DNA of 64,000 nucleotides. Source: Isoetes taiwanensis (Eukaryota > Streptophyta > Lycopodiopsida > Isoetales > Isoetaceae). This document shows positions 32,791-46,500 of the stretch, piece after piece. The notes under the pieces were generated by a model. It saw only the letters and a program-made list of their open reading frames with translations. It had not been told where the DNA came from and ran no database searches. The stretch is from the NCBI GenBank assembly GCA_021234155.1, contig JAJEKV010000057.1:2945821-3009820 (forward strand), in the 5' to 3' direction. The position numbers were made by a program, and so were the translations under genes. Within the stretch, counting starts at the first letter, position 1. Each line of letters opens with the position of its first letter.

Positions 32791-33276
32791 CAAAGACCAC
32801 CTTGAAAAGGCCACGCTAAAAAGGTCGCCCACGCCAAAGAAGAGGCAGAGAATAGACAAGTGACGGGCGACAAAGATCGGCTGTCCAGTAATTTCGAGCA
32901 CCTCAAAGAGGCGCCAACATTCCACAAATCAGGCCTCCTTCCGTGAGCCTTAGACCGAGATCTGACAGAGTATCTATATTGGGCCAAAGGCCATTGTACT
33001 ATATATATGAGTAGAGCTAGCATTCACGGGCTAGATGAGTTTTTGGTCTTATCTCCATTCTGTTTTCTCTCTATTGCGAGAGCTCATGTATCAGCATTGA
33101 TATCAAAGAGTTTTGTTCTCATCATTGTGTTCTCGTTGTTTTCTTTTGCTCTCTATCATTTCCTTTTCCTTTGTTTCTTTTGCAAATCTAGCGTGACCGG
33201 CTACGATTCTCTGTTTGATCCACGGGTCCTCACAGAGGGCTGTCTTGCAGGAGTTCCCGAACCCAGACCCCAAACA
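32701..33276 (+). repeat. LTR of the ORF3-only unit, copy 1
   Basis: Aligns with LTR 1 and 2 from GGACTATTCATGCA onward and ends CCCCAAACA, but lacks the TGTTAGTCC terminus, as does its partner at 60163. It contains TACTATATATATGAG at about 32997. Confidence 0.75.
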
Positions 33277-36200
33277 AGTATCAAAATTTACATCTATTGC
33301 CTTCAAATGCAAATAACTATGCCTCTGTTTGCTGGGCTCTCTGAATCCGGAAAAAATATATCTAATGAAGACATGTCAACAAAAGAAAAAGAATAATCGA
33401 AAGGTATGATGCGATCACGAAACAAATGAGCTCAGCATCCATGCTTAGAACCAAATCGAAGCCCACACGGACCCAAATCGAGTTGCATGCTGTGGGGCTC
33501 CGCCAAAATGACTAAATACCAATCGAACCTGCATCCTCTGCAGTTAAATTGTTGCTCCCACTGGCGCAGCTATGCACCTATCCAAAACAAATAAGGCCTA
33601 TCCAAAGCAAATAAGGCGTATCTCACAGTAGTGGCTTCCATGCCATGTTTGCCGGAATGAGGAACACACGGGCAAGGATTAGGAATAGAAGCGGGATGAA
33701 AATTAGACAAAACCACCATGACATCCATCCAGCATCCCTAAACCCACTCCTCAAAAGCATCTGAAATAAAAAAATTGTTTCCGATTTACGGATGAATGCT
33801 AAATTACCGGCAAAAAAAAAAACCAACAATCTTAGGAAATCACACAGAAACAAATTCCAAAAACTTTTCCACCACACCGGAAAATCCCAAATTAAAAGGG
33901 TTGATTGTCGAATAAGTATTACGAAATTTGAATAAAACTTTTCATACACAATTGGTAATACCAACCGTCTTGTAGGACATTATTCCTAAAGAAACAATTA
34001 TATTTACTCCAAGGATGCATGTCTATGATGGCAAGGTTAGATCTACATTCAACTCGTAATATGCTAGTTTAGGGTTTAATACAGATCATCTTTATTAGCG
34101 TAAAGGAGGTTACCAGAATATTATTACTATGTGGCAAGAAACTGTAAGAATCGATGAGATTAGCCAGGGTATTAAATGAAAGTTTTGAATGGTAAATTAA
34201 CTCCATAAGAACTTCCTTGCAACATCTGCAAACCGGATCACTTCTTTAACTTGCTTGCATCTATAATCTGATAAACAATCCATTGTTCTCAGATCAAGCC
34301 CACAACAAGGATAAATGCAAAATTCCTATCTGGGAAGTGATGGAGGATGGGAGGATATTGCAGATAAAAGGATAGCATATATTGGGCATTGTTTCATAAA
34401 CTAGACCAAATGCTGTAGACAGAGGGATGGATACTACTTACAAAATCAATAACAGTAACCATCAATATTTATGCTAACATTCTCAGGCCTCCCAACTTGG
34501 GCATTGGTAGTTACATTAGATATGAAGCCTAAGCTTAAAGAATCCCCACAACCACGAGGCAAGAAAGCAGCGCCATTTCTATGCTTTTGAAGAACAAGAA
34601 GACCAATTTTTTCTCTTTGTAGAGCTATGTCGTTTCTCCTAAAATCAAAGCTACACATAAATAAAAGCTGATAAAAACGACTCCAACTTGACAGAAAACT
34701 GAAAAAAAAGGGTCGTGGTCTAAGGTTCAGAAAACTAAGGGTTTTACTTCCACCCGTTTGCCATCGCCATCAACCGCCTTCGATTTCATGATCCATAAAT
34801 TATAAGTACACTACACCTTGGAAGGTCCGATTAGCTTCTTCCATCTTAGAAGCTCACGGGGCATAAAGTAGTTTGTGGATCTCGCAGGCCTTTAAATCGA
34901 TATTGCTTGACGATACAATCCACAACCCTAAAAACTGAGCTAAACCGTCTCCAAGATGGGCCCACGCTAAAAATTTTTAAATATAATAGCACACTATATA
35001 TCTGCCGTATGGTACAACATAGTTAAGTGGTCCTTCAATCTTTGGGCCGCGTGGATGGGTGTGTACACACGTGGTTACCCATTCTCTATGTCACCTTTGC
35101 CCCTGTGAAAGTTGACCTTGCTTTCGGACCTAGAGGAATATTGGTTTGCAATGTTTGATGCTATGATTGCTTAGTTATTATAAATGTGGTCTTGAACGCT
35201 CTAATTATGTTGCAATGGTCATACTTATACTCATGGTATAATTATCTAAATGTAGATGTGCTTGTTGGGCTAGTAACATGGATTGCGGTGAGGCTACACA
35301 AGAAGGCTAAGTTATTATTTCTAGGTTAATGCTTTATGTTGTTGATGCTCGACATGTCCTAGATCCCGATCCCCACTTAGTCAGGTGTGACTAATCCGAG
35401 GGTTGATGGTGTAGCGAAGTCTTGAGATGCTGGGAGAGTAGCCAAGCTTGAGGGAAGAAGCAGAGTAGAAGTGTAGATTGTCGGTTAAACAAACTTGATT
35501 GTGTATATATTGGCTTGAGGCTATAATTTATTAAGAACATTAATTGTTGTGCGAGGTTATTCTTGAGTAATAAGGCAGTGATATTTTGGGACCTTAGAAT
35601 ATACAAAAGATTAAATTTTTACCTTAAATGCATGTGTTAATTTCTTGAGTTCTGAGGCTTAGGTAGATCCTCCAGAGATTGACTCCGACCTCCGGTTACA
35701 AAGGTTAGCGGGTGTCGCCCGCCACAAAAAACTTAACCAAATAGCATATCATATATCATCAAAAAGATCAGGATAGAGCTTTCCAACGCTAATAAAAAAT
35801 ACTTAAAATGGAGTCAGGATTCAAAAAGGTATGATAAAAACCATATTACCATCAAATGCATGACATGCACTTTTTGCGTAAAAAGGTAGGTCAATATGAT
35901 CTCGAATCTAACCTCTATACCTCAAGTTAGTAGCTTCTCTCTCTCTCTCTCTCTAGCGCTTCTCTTTTTATCTATTTTAGTGACTTAGATATTACATACG
36001 GTTTAGCGAGTTAAGCTTCTATGTCTCCAAATGCTTCTCGCTCTAGTGCTTCTCTTCTTTATCTATTTTTAGTGACTTAGATATTACATACGTGAGTATG
36101 ACAAAAAAAACTCTCATAACAATCTTATCGTGTCCACGAATAATAATAATAACATAACACACACAATAATATGTAATAATAATAACAATATATTTAAATC

Positions 36201-36420
36201 CCTTTTGGACCTTGAAGATCATGGAGCAAAACAATTTAAACATTTGTCTTTTTTTTAACAAAAAAAATCTATGAGTTTCTATTTTTTCATGTATGCGCCT
36301 AAAAATATTTGGTGGCATTTCTAGCAATGAATGAAAATCTTTAAATTAATATTTGAAACATCTCTTAAATGTTGTATCTGGAAAGCAATGAAGGAAGACA
36401 TGTGGTTTGTCTTCCACCAC
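33277..36420. other. Duplicated flank, no gene identified
   Basis: Matches 60746-63880. Part of it (about 33890-34985) has a third, diverged copy at 39020-40440. The minus strand holds weakly gene-like pieces: a hydrophobic stretch WWFCLIFIPLLFLILARV (33650-33760), DIALQREKIGLLVLQKH (34560-34650) and, near 34830, an ATG-initiated KMEEANRTF-like start better seen in the third copy. A CT repeat lies at 35936-35954. Possibly a non-TE gene fragment carried in the duplication; I do not recognise it. Confidence 0.4.
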
Positions 36421-36439
36421 CTGAGTCCTGAGAGAACAA

Positions 36440-38150
36440 GCATTTTTAGGCCCTCCTTAGTATCTTTTGCTTGGTATACCAAGTTTTACTCTCCCAAGCG
36501 GAGAACCGGTTCTATATCTAGCAATGATACATTTTTATAGATCTTGGTACCTTCGATCCTATATATGCTTGGGTTGTGTACACAACCATTGTATTGACAT
36601 TTTTCCCGTAATTCCATCCGAGATCCCTCGACTTGGCCCATATTTTGTTTATTGCTAGCATCTGCCCTAAATCTCTCGCTCCACATCCAGATCCGCCAAT
36701 TATTTACCGCGGATCCCCATTTCTACGCCCATTTCATGACATCATTATACCAGCCCAATTCAAATGATGGTTCATTGCTTCCTTGGATAGGCTAATTATC
36801 GCCTTGTTTATGCAAGCCTATTCACAAATTTATTGTAAGGTTCAAAGCTTGACTTCGAGTGGGATCAGCCCTACCTCCTACATGGCATTATGGAGTTTGA
36901 GGCCATTTGATGCCCAATTCCTCCATCTAAAAAGTCTTTAGAACCACTTCTATTTGGTCCCAATTTTCTCTTTGAGATAGCTGGTCCCCAGACATGCTTC
37001 ATACAAGGTATTGGGCCTGTACCAAAGTTTTAAATAACATTTTTTCAAACCCCAATCCGTGAGGTATAATCTGTGGCATTTCCTCAAAGATGCCATATAT
37101 AGAGCCACTTTTCCTCCAAAGAACTTTTCTTTATGCACTTCTTCCATCTGTAATTAGAGCAGAACTCCTAGACCCAAGTATTTGTAGCGATTATTACTAC
37201 TTCTAACTTTTCTCCATTGTAGAACAAATCGGGTCTACTTACGCCCCACATATCATTGCCTCTTGATTTTCCATATTGACTGCATTTTCTTCTCTTACAA
37301 AAATGTACCAAAGACATCAAGATGGCGTTGTAATACTTAGTCTGGTAAAATTTAGAAGAACCACATCATCGCGATCAAGAAAAGCCGGACCACCGGGGGA
37401 ATTCCCTAGCGGGTGCCATCTACGCTGCTGGAAGCCAATCTTGAGTTCATCAACGTCTGAGACCAAATAGGGTAGGTGACAAAGGGACCTTGTCAGACAC
37501 CTATGGTGCTATATACCGCCCGATGCCCGGTCCCCAACTTGATGATCACTTCCTCATACAAGCAAGCACCGAGCTTCATAGGAGTCAGGCACACCTAGCT
37601 TTTCCATTCGCTTATCGAGGCCATCCCCCGGCACACGCGGTCGAAAAGCTTTAGAGAAGTCAATAAAAGCCATACATAAAGACTTCACCGGTGCTTTAGC
37701 TTTCTCTGTCCCCGTGAGTGTTAGTGCATGATCCAGAGTATCGTGGATTCTCCTAAACCCGGGCGGAGATAGAGCTTTTTATCATTTTCATACCCTAACG
37801 ACTCAATTTGAATTCCAAAGAAATTTGCCTAACAATTTAGAAAAACATGCCCACCAAAATTGTACGGTAATTCTTGGCTTCTAGCTTGCCGATTTGTGGA
37901 TCTAATGATCATGTTCTCTCGCCCAGCTTGTGGCAAAGGCCATTAATGATAGCCTTCATTTAGTTGGTGCATGATCAAGTGGATCGGATCATCTCCTCCC
38001 CATTTAAACAGCTTCAATACACATACCTTGCGTGATCCGAGGCCTTTCTTTGCTTTTCATGTGCGAAAAGAGCTTTTAACATCGCTTCATTGAACATGAG
38101 TTCGTTAAAGGCGGAGTTTCCTCATTGATCCCGCACCTTCTGATGGTAGA
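36440..38150 (-). pseudogene. Second LINE, reverse transcriptase region, degenerate
   Basis: Minus strand, worn but in RT order: LTSLKLFDRVCRG (about 37640, motif A with FDxV), YSTIGVxQGPLSPTLFGL-like sequence in pieces (about 37400-37500, motif B), DRDDVVLLNF (about 37345-37375, motif C with the Asp pair), YKYLGLG (about 37175), then EKFFGGKVALYMASL (37070-37130) and KPHVFLHC (about 36400), the zinc-knuckle end of plant LINEs. There are many stops and frame changes. It is distinct from the LINE at 2911-6345 and lies at the right end of duplication copy 1; its 3' end is also in copy 2. Confidence 0.68.
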
Positions 38151-39015
38151 GCGTTTGCACCATTCTTATGTGCAAACGCTATGTGTTTTTATGTATATGG
38201 GAGCGCCCCTGACTTCGATTCCGTGAGGAAGGCTGGCCGACGCGGCGTCACGGAGGCCTCGCCTCACTCGGGTCGAATCGGCGCGGGGCAATTCGCGAAC
38301 GCGAAAGGTGGTGGTCGTAGATTCTGGCGCCACGGTCGCACATCCGGCCATTTGTAGTAAAGAATGTCAAGTGAAAATGAAATGTCGGTGTAATCACGTA
38401 AAAATAGGGCTTACATTCTTGAAAAGAATCTGTCGCCACGGGCAAGGCGCGGATTGGTTGTTCGCTAATCTACACGGCCCCGCTTTACTGCGTGCATTTT
38501 GCAATGAACCGTATATGCAATCTTAGTGCTATAAGAATATATATACATTGTAAATACATTCAAACTTTTAAATAGATTAAATATACTTGTCTAAATAGTG
38601 GTCTTGTTTTACCTCAATCCTCAAGCACCTACTATTTTATATCAACCATATATACCGCCTAGCTTTACTTTATTAGAAATCTCTAGTAATAGGTTTTTTT
38701 TTTCCACGGTGAGTCGAGTCACATATTTTATCAAATGATGGTTAATAAACCTATTGTCCAAAAAAGACTCCACTTTTACTATAAAAATAAGACGCTATTT
38801 ATTTAGGTTCTAATAGGTTTGGATTGTAAATGAGTCTTATTTTATTTGGAGGATTTCCCCGCTATATAATAAGGCACCTACTCTTTATTCGTAAAATATA
38901 ACTAAAAAATAATTTTCATGGTTTTCCACTAGTACTTTAGTGGTGTCATATTTTATGACTACCATGTGGAAAACAAGTTTAATTTTGTGTGTCTCATTTT
39001 TAAACACGAGTCACA
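38151..39015. other. No gene recognised
   Basis: Begins with a GC-rich patch (38190-38345) holding short overlapping frames on both strands, then AT-rich DNA from about 38520. Nothing further can be supported. Confidence 0.4.
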
Positions 39016-39019
39016 AATG

Positions 39020-40440
39020 GTGTAGATATTGTATATGACAAATTGGGAAAAAGGCCTTAACCTCAATTGTTTGAATAAGTATTCCGAGTTGAATACAAAC
39101 TTTTCATGCACAATGAAATACCTTCCTCTTCTAGGACATTTATTCTATTATGTTACTCCAAGGATGCATGTCTATGATGCTGGCAAGGTTCGAAGCTACA
39201 TTCAACTCTTTAATATGCGAGGTAGCATCTAGTTAACAATCATCTTTATTCACGAATAAGGAGGTTACCGGGAATATTACTATGTGGCAAGAAATGTAAG
39301 AATCAATGAGATTGACAGGGTATTAAAGCTAGAAAATTTTAAATGGTAAATTAACTCCATAAGAACTTCCTCACGCAACATCTAGCAGCTTCAATCACTT
39401 CTTCAACCTGCTTGCATCTGTAATCTGAGCAAACAATGTACCAATCTTATGCATGACTCAAAACTTTTTTTTTTTTTTTTTTTTTGTTTTGAAGGCGTGC
39501 GTTGGTGGGACGACTCAAACATTTAAAGAATACCAAAGTCTACAAATATTGGGCATGCTGAGGAGCCCATTCAGCCTCCGGAATGGAAAGCGGCGGGCTT
39601 GATTCCGCTCAACAGGTGAAGAACAGGTAAAATGGATCAAATTTTGCATCCTCCCCAGTGCTGTTATGTTAGGGGGACGAAAAGGGTCGGATCAGACCTG
39701 CACGGCTGCTGCTGGTCGCGGGACCCCCTGGAATCATCTCCTGTTTCCGTCCCCCCCTACATCAAGCCCACAACAAGGATAAACGCAAAATTCTATCTGG
39801 GAAGTGACGGAGGATGGGAGGATATTCCAGATAAAAAAGGATAGTAGAGATTGGGGCATTGTTGCATAAACCAGACCAAATGCTGTGGACAGAGTGGGAT
39901 GATGCTACTTATAAAAATCAATAACAGTAAACCATCAATATTTATGCTAACATTCTCAGGCCTCCCAACTTGGGCTTTGCTGTTACATTGATATGAAGCT
40001 CTAAGTTAGAAAGCATCACAACGTTGAACTGAAGAAAGCAGCGCCATTTCTATGTTATTGAAGAACAAGAAGACCAATTTTTTTCTTTGTAGAGCTATGT
40101 CGTTTCCCATAAAATCAAAGCTGCACAAAAACGGTCATATGGTCTTCTACTAAGGGTTTACTTCCACCTGTTTGCCATCGCTATCAACTGCCTTCTGTTC
40201 ATGATCCATAAAATTATAAGCTGCTACAATTTTGAAGGTCCGATTAGCTTCTTCCATCTTAGAAGCTTTTGGGGCAAAGTAGTTTGTGGATCTGCAGCGC
40301 CGGAAATGCGGTATTGCTTGGACGCATACAATCCACAACCCTAAAAAAACAGAGCTAAACCCTCGAGATATCAGTGTTCCGGTGTCCTGAAGATGTGGCC
40401 CACGCTAAAATTTAAATATAATAGCACACATTTTTTATAC
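39020..40440. repeat. Third, diverged copy of part of the duplicated flank
   Basis: Aligns with 33890-34985 and 61370-62470 (shared strings such as ACTCCAAGGATGCATGTCTATGATG and GGAAGTGATGGAGGATGGGAGG, here slightly changed), interrupted by the insertion at 39462-39755. The minus strand from 40338 reads KASKMEEANRTFKIVAAYNF and DHEQKAVDSDGK, longer than in the other copies. The family is unrecognised; it could be a small first exon with a 5' UTR. Confidence 0.7.
39462..39755 (-). mobile_element. Poly(T)-headed insertion, SINE-like or truncated retroposon
   Basis: About 22 T plus GTTTTGAAGG start a block of about 290 bp that is absent from both homologous sites (34290 and 61762), where sequence continues directly to ATCAAGCCCACAACAAGG. 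On the minus strand this is a short element with a poly(A) tail. The opposite end is GC-rich (GTCGCGGGACCCCC). No clear RNA polymerase III A/B boxes and no certain target duplication. Confidence 0.55.
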
Positions 40441-43400
40441 GAGGAAAGTTTTCACGACCACAAGAGGGTCCATCATCTTCATGGCACATCGAAAGAAACG
40501 TTTTGCACCGTTCCTTTCTATTCCGGCCAGTTCTATGGAGAATCATATATCTTTTGTCAATCTTGTTGGAAGCATGCCTATACTGGACCATGACGGCAGC
40601 TAACTCTAGGGCTCTGTAAAGATGATCATGTACGAAAGTGACCGCCATAGCTGCACTTTAGTGAGTTGTTGAAACCTTCACATTGGAGTATATTTTTTTC
40701 TTTAGATAGAACCAGATCAGGATGTCCCAAGATTGGTTACAAATTTTGGATGAATCACTCAGCCAATTTTTTGCTGGATCAACTCAAGCGACAGTATATG
40801 TTGAAAAAGCTGGAAGTTTGGGATCATACTGTAGAGAAGAATCAAGATCATGATACAACAGAAACAACAAGAGAAGAATTTTTGGATCAAAGATGCATAT
40901 GCTACATCAGAAATAAAGTTAGGCCAGAAGCAAGGAATGTGCAAATACCTTTTAGAAGATGGTTTTAGCAGCAGCCTTGCTCTAAGGAAGCTAAGAAAGG
41001 ACGATGAATATGAAGAGTCGTGGGTTCATATGGATCTCCTGGATTGTGCCTTTCAGCTGAAGCAGAGCCAGGGAAGCCTAAACATCTCAAAAAATAGAAG
41101 GACTACCGCCCTCCCTCTTCAGTGTCCTCCTCCTCCTCTATCATTAAGCAGCAGCTTCAAATCCAACAACTCCAACAAATCAAATTAAGTTTGACAGATT
41201 CACATCAAAGATCTCTTCAGGCATGGTGAAGTATCTTTAATGTAAAGGGTAAGGAGCCCCTAGTAGAAAATTTCAGAGGTCACATTCTTTCTTTGTCAAA
41301 AGAAAATTTCAATTTAATGGGAAAGAGTCTCCCCTAGCAGACGTTCTTATATATCAAATTTTTCTGGTAAAAAGAAGCAAACTCTGATTCTGTTCTTCCT
41401 AGTCCTCATCCCTTCCCTCTTCCACCATCTCCTTCCCTACAACTACACTTTATGGCCCCCAAGTAGCCCTAAATCCTCCATTTCTGTATCCCTTTACATT
41501 CTCATCAGTCTTCAGGAAGATCTCAACATACTGACATCATTGATCACCTTCCTCCACTAATATTCCAGATTTATCCAAAAGTATACATAATTTTGACATT
41601 GCTGGATCTTTATCAGCATCTAAAGATTCTAGTTATGCTTCAGATCCAATGATCCTCAGATGGAATCAGCTGAGCCTCCACTTTTTGACCCTACTAATGC
41701 TTTTCTGAATCTAAAGATCCTTTCCCAATGCCAGCCAAGATTCAGGACAAAATGAGCCATGATCCTCCATTTCCAGCCTCCTTTTACACAATCAGAGCAT
41801 CTAGTAACTCAGGCGTGAAGCCTGCGGCAATGTCAAATGCAGTACTGGGTCTCCGATATCCAATTCCAGGTTGAGTTTGATCTAGGAGGCCCATGGGAAC
41901 ATGTTCTTCATACAGATGGCAAGAGCACATATAAACTTAAGGCTGGTCAGGTCCTTTCCAAAACCAAAGAGGAAGGTGAACAACATTGAGAGAAGTATGG
42001 TAACTACTAGCACAGCTGCACCAGCTAGGCAGGCTAGCAAGCTAACTGGCATAGGAAGTTGTCCTTCGCCGAAGGATTGACGCGCCGGGATTCTGATTCA
42101 AAGCGCATAGAAGACTGGATGAGGAGGGGGCAAAGGGGTTAATACAAGGAGAAAATGATGATGTTGATGATGATGATGGAATGATGAAGATGAGTATTTG
42201 AATTATTCATTTCCCCAAGATCAAGGTTTACAGCTGCGGAGATGTGGAAAGGAACAGGGAGATGGAAAAATGAAAATGGAAGAATTTAGCATAGAATTTA
42301 TGGGTCAAGTAGGCAGGTGGAGAAGCGGAAGGATTAGGAGTATTAACCATGCCATCGAATCTGAAGCAGGTTCAAGGCTGAGGAGGTGGTCTAAAGTATA
42401 GAGGAAGTAAGATTTGTTATCTCTCCTAGGCCACTGCCTTTGTGTTTGCAAAATTCAATATGAGGTACTCTGAAAATGTGGGTTCTTTGAATCTCATTAG
42501 AGATCCAATCTGTAATGGATGACTACTATGCCGATGCATTCCAAGCAAGTAGCGCCAAGTTGCAACAATCTCACATCAAATGGGGCACTTATACTAATAA
42601 GGTATGCTAATTCGTATTAGGTTATTGTTTAAAGACTAATGGGTTCCTTTTCATTATGTCCTTCTGCATTGAATGTGTTATTTGCATAAAATAATCTTTC
42701 TACCCTCCCATTTGTTACTTGATTACTAATCTTGTTTCTCTGATGCAATGCAGAGATGGTTTGTATATGGGGGTGGAAGGTTCAAATTGAAGGTTCCACA
42801 TTGTCTGCTGCCATCATGGAGCCACCAAACAGTTTCGATAGATCGATCAGTTTACACATTGTTGTATAGCTCACCCAATTTTTGTACAAAGAGTGATTTA
42901 GAGGGAACAATATTGTTTGGAGATACTTTCATGAACCTATGATAACAATAAGTACTTCGTAAAACAACAATCTAATTGGTTATAGTATGAGAAGTGCTCT
43001 TGGGCCACATATGTAGAGTAAGCTTTTGCAACCCAAATAGCCTTGACAAAGTTCTCCATGATCTATCATCGCCATGGATTTTTTTTTTCTTTTTGTCTTT
43101 CTTGTGACTATAGGTGAAAAGGGCTCATTATTTTTGCAGCGATTCTTTGCTCGGTTATTCTTTTGTTTTGTGGAACAAACACATAGCTTGCTATTTGCGG
43201 ATTGTTGGCGGCTACAAACGATGCTTTGTTTATATATAGGTATACTTGGTTTTATTTTGCAATTGACATGCATCACTTGTTGCTTTGCGTTTAGGCTTGA
43301 TTACGACTTTGAATCCAACCCCGATTTTTGAATATTACAGTTTTTGGTTGAGATGAAGTTGTGCAAGTCAACATGCCTCTTTGTTGGATGTTTTCTTTGT

Positions 43401-43560
43401 CTAATGGTTTTGTTTTAGTCCTCGTGGTTGATTGTTTTGACCCCGCTATGGAAAAGGCAGCTAGAGTGTTGCAAATGGAGTTGGGAAAAATACTTTCTTC
43501 TTTGTATTGTTCTTTATCTTGGTGTTTGGTTGTGGGTGTTCATAATTAAGATAATCATTT
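40441..43560. other. Unassigned region with short plus-strand frames
   Basis: Frames of 60-112 codons at 40666-40968, 40850-41188, 42198-42401 and 42748-42942 have protein-like composition (for example CKYLLEDGFSSSLALRKL near 40940 and WFVYGGGRFKLKVPH near 42760) and could be exons or eroded gene pieces. None is recognised. An acidic GAT/GATG-rich tract lies at 42150-42190. I see no promoter or terminator. Confidence 0.35.
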
Positions 43561-46500
43561 TGGACAATAGAAAATAAGGTGTTGTTGCATTGTGGGTTGC
43601 CGAGAACGAAAGAAATATAATTCAAACTAATGGTAAGGGAATGTATATGTATTTGTATTTAAAATTTTGCTAAAGATGTTTTTACAAAGTCCCTACATGG
43701 ACAGCTGCTAGAAGTGGAGCCAAGGCCAAAGTTTGCAAAGAGAAGGAGTCAAAGGACTACTAAACAAAGAAGGCTTATCAAGGCCCGCCAGAAACAATGC
43801 TTATCAAGCAAAACCAAACAACACAAGTCCTTTTTGAAATAGCAAACCAAATAACACACGTCCTTTGAAACATTCTAAACTTCCCAAATTGATCTCAAGA
43901 GATTATTACAAAGATTTAAATCCACTTACAACTTTCCAATCGTGACGTTATTGCTTATCTCACCAGTGAGAACCAATATTTCGCCCCTAAATCTAGCCGT
44001 TACCATGACAAATAGCTTTTAAAGATACGTTCTAAGATAGCATAAACAGCCATAAAAGCATAACCTTTAGACGTTGTAAACTTTCATTTTTGTAAACGCT
44101 GATGCATGTACACTGTTTTAACCTTGCTTACGCCAACTTTGATCGCTGTAAGCAAATCTCAAGCCCAACTCAAGCTTCCAAGACATATAGAAATATAGTC
44201 AGTTTATGCTTTTCAACATCATATCGCAGGTGAAACTGTGAATAATGAAATTTAAATAAATAATCAAAGCATAATTTTATTTCTACCTATATAGTATATG
44301 GAAAATCCATTAGTTGGAAGTTTTTACTAGAAGTTATAAAATACACTAACTTAAAGAATAAATATGACTAACAAATACATTAACCTAATAGCTTAATGAC
44401 CCCAAGAAAAACACAAAATTTAGTTTGACGCTTCATAGTTATATGTGCCCATCAAATCTTGCCATTCGAAAGCCGCCATATAGTCCTCCATTAGAAGTTA
44501 TGATCAAGAATCCAACTGCATTCTTCAAAGATAAAAGGTTGGATGGTAGATTTTCTTCTATCCAAAGCCTCTTGATTTTCTTTCCCTTTACTCATATTCA
44601 TCTGCTTTTCTTTATCCATCGCGTTTGTGTATGGTCTGTGGCGTAATCCTTAACTACCAGACGCCAGGTCACTTCAAACTTCAGCCAATACTTCCGCTCT
44701 ACTAGTAATGGGAACCTTAAAAATCCATTGTCTTAAGGTCGCGATCGGTACGTAATTAACCGGTCCCTGTGGTAGAGACCTTTAAACTGGCGAGTGTACT
44801 CATAATCATATGTAGAGCAACTTTGGTGGTATTGCCCCTAGATAGTGGATTGGCTTTCAAGTGATGTATATCGTGCCTATAGTGGATTGGCTTCTAAGTG
44901 ATGTGGAAATCATGATATGATGATGAATAGATTGGATATCCTTCAATAAAAAAAAAAAAATGTTCTGCACTTGTGCAGGTATATCTGCATCATTTTCAAT
45001 CTAAGAAATATGTATTTCTAACATTCTTAATGATTTAAAAAAACATATATAATGTATGTTGTTACTTTTAGTTTTTATATCTAAATCAGAGTGCCCGCCA
45101 AGGCTGGGCCAGTATAAATGGCGTAATAGTTGAAAAAAGACAGTGCCAAAAATTAAATTGCTTGGAAAAGGCCAATTGAACTTGAGAATCTAAATAAATA
45201 TAAATATATAAGAAAGATTATTTAGCCGACCTTGGAAAACTTCATGCCTTCTACAACGTTCTTTGCATCTAGTTTACAAACACAAAGATTTTCTACATTC
45301 TTTGATCCTAGACTTGCATCTTAGAACATAAAAACATGATATTGGCTCCAGCTACTTACTAACATTCCACAATTTTCAGGGTTTGATTGAATTTCTAGAA
45401 TTTTCTTAATAGATTAATGAGAAATAAAGTACTATTATATATGTGCAAAAAAAAATTGAAAGACAGTTAATTTAGGGGAGCCTGCACCCATCTTTGGACT
45501 TGTTCACTTCACCTTGTAGATAGTATTCCAAATAAAGATAGAGAAATATGAGGCAAATAAGACTACCTAAGTTTTGCCAATGGTATCTAATTCTTCTGCC
45601 ATCAGCTTCTTCTTCTATATACACACATGTACTGCCATTTTGATGATCACTGCTAGCCATTGTTTACTTTATGGCCATGCCGACAATATAAACACAAATA
45701 TTTAAAATCACTTATGGACTGCCGAGGAAATCCACCGCCTAAATAAGATTATGGAATGGAAGCACCCACCATCATATCACTGCCAAAAAGGTTAACTCAT
45801 ATACTTTCCTTCCGCATAACTGATCAACTAGATCTACGACTTCCAATTGCTCGCATTTAAGACTATACTTTATTCCTAAAAGACAAGTTAGTAAGTTGAT
45901 AGCACAAACAGCTTTTACAAACCCCAACTCTGACAAATCCAACTCCAGCCCACCTGGCTAAACACGCTGAATCTATGAATCCATGCCCAGCCAACCATAA
46001 TTTCATTGAGATGATTATACGAACAAATTTTAAAGCTCTCCAGCTTCAATCCATTAAAGGGCATTTCATATTCGCACTAATGATGTATGGCACAAAAAAT
46101 TGAAGCTTCACCTTTCTTTAGAAGAGACAAACCACCAAACCCAACTCTTTACATATGCATTTTCCTCAAAGAGGCTTTACGACACATGGAGAAACCTCCT
46201 TAAGTCAGCTTAGAGCTGTGGATGCTAGAAACCAGAGTTAGTATACTGGCCTCCCTTATAACCTGCATTTCCAAAGCACTGAATCAGCTCTTTGTTTTAT
46301 TTCTCAGCCATAGAATGCAAATGTAAAACAACAAGAATTTAGAAGACAAGGTTTTAAGAGAATCACATGGTTATTAGCACACATTTCAATCTTTATATGT
46401 CGGGTAACTTATAGCAATTTTGTAATTGCTGCAGTGTCAATGTAAATAGACATGCCTAGCAATGCAACCATGGAAGAACGATCAAGGAATGCTTTGTATC

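Larger units (their letters stand above)
29551..33276 (+). mobile_element. Non-autonomous LTR unit carrying only leader and ORF3 C-terminus, copy 1
   Basis: LTR (29551-30133), untranslated leader, ORF3 C-terminal region and a second, diverged LTR (32701-33276), with no gag or pol: about 3.7 kb. It shares its left LTR with the long gypsy unit. A second copy of the whole arrangement lies at 57001-60745. The flank after 33276 starts AGTAT; no left match was found. Confidence 0.7.
28000..36560 (+). repeat. Segmental duplication, copy 1
   Basis: Collinear with 55490-64000 in the same orientation, 27.5 kb apart. It covers the ORF3a tail, both LTRs, leader, ORF3b and about 3.3 kb of flank. Similarity continues to the last base of the window, so the true right end is unknown; the left border lies near 28000/55490. 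Confidence 0.88.

Noticed and set aside
38308-38526. VVVDSGATV, like a copia protease active site
   Set aside because: Isolated match with no other copia domain on either side; the GC-rich patch has frames on both strands.
44730-44800. Possible tRNA-like stretch (TCGCGATCGG...GGTAGAGACC)
   Set aside because: No cloverleaf pairing or proper A and B boxes could be drawn.
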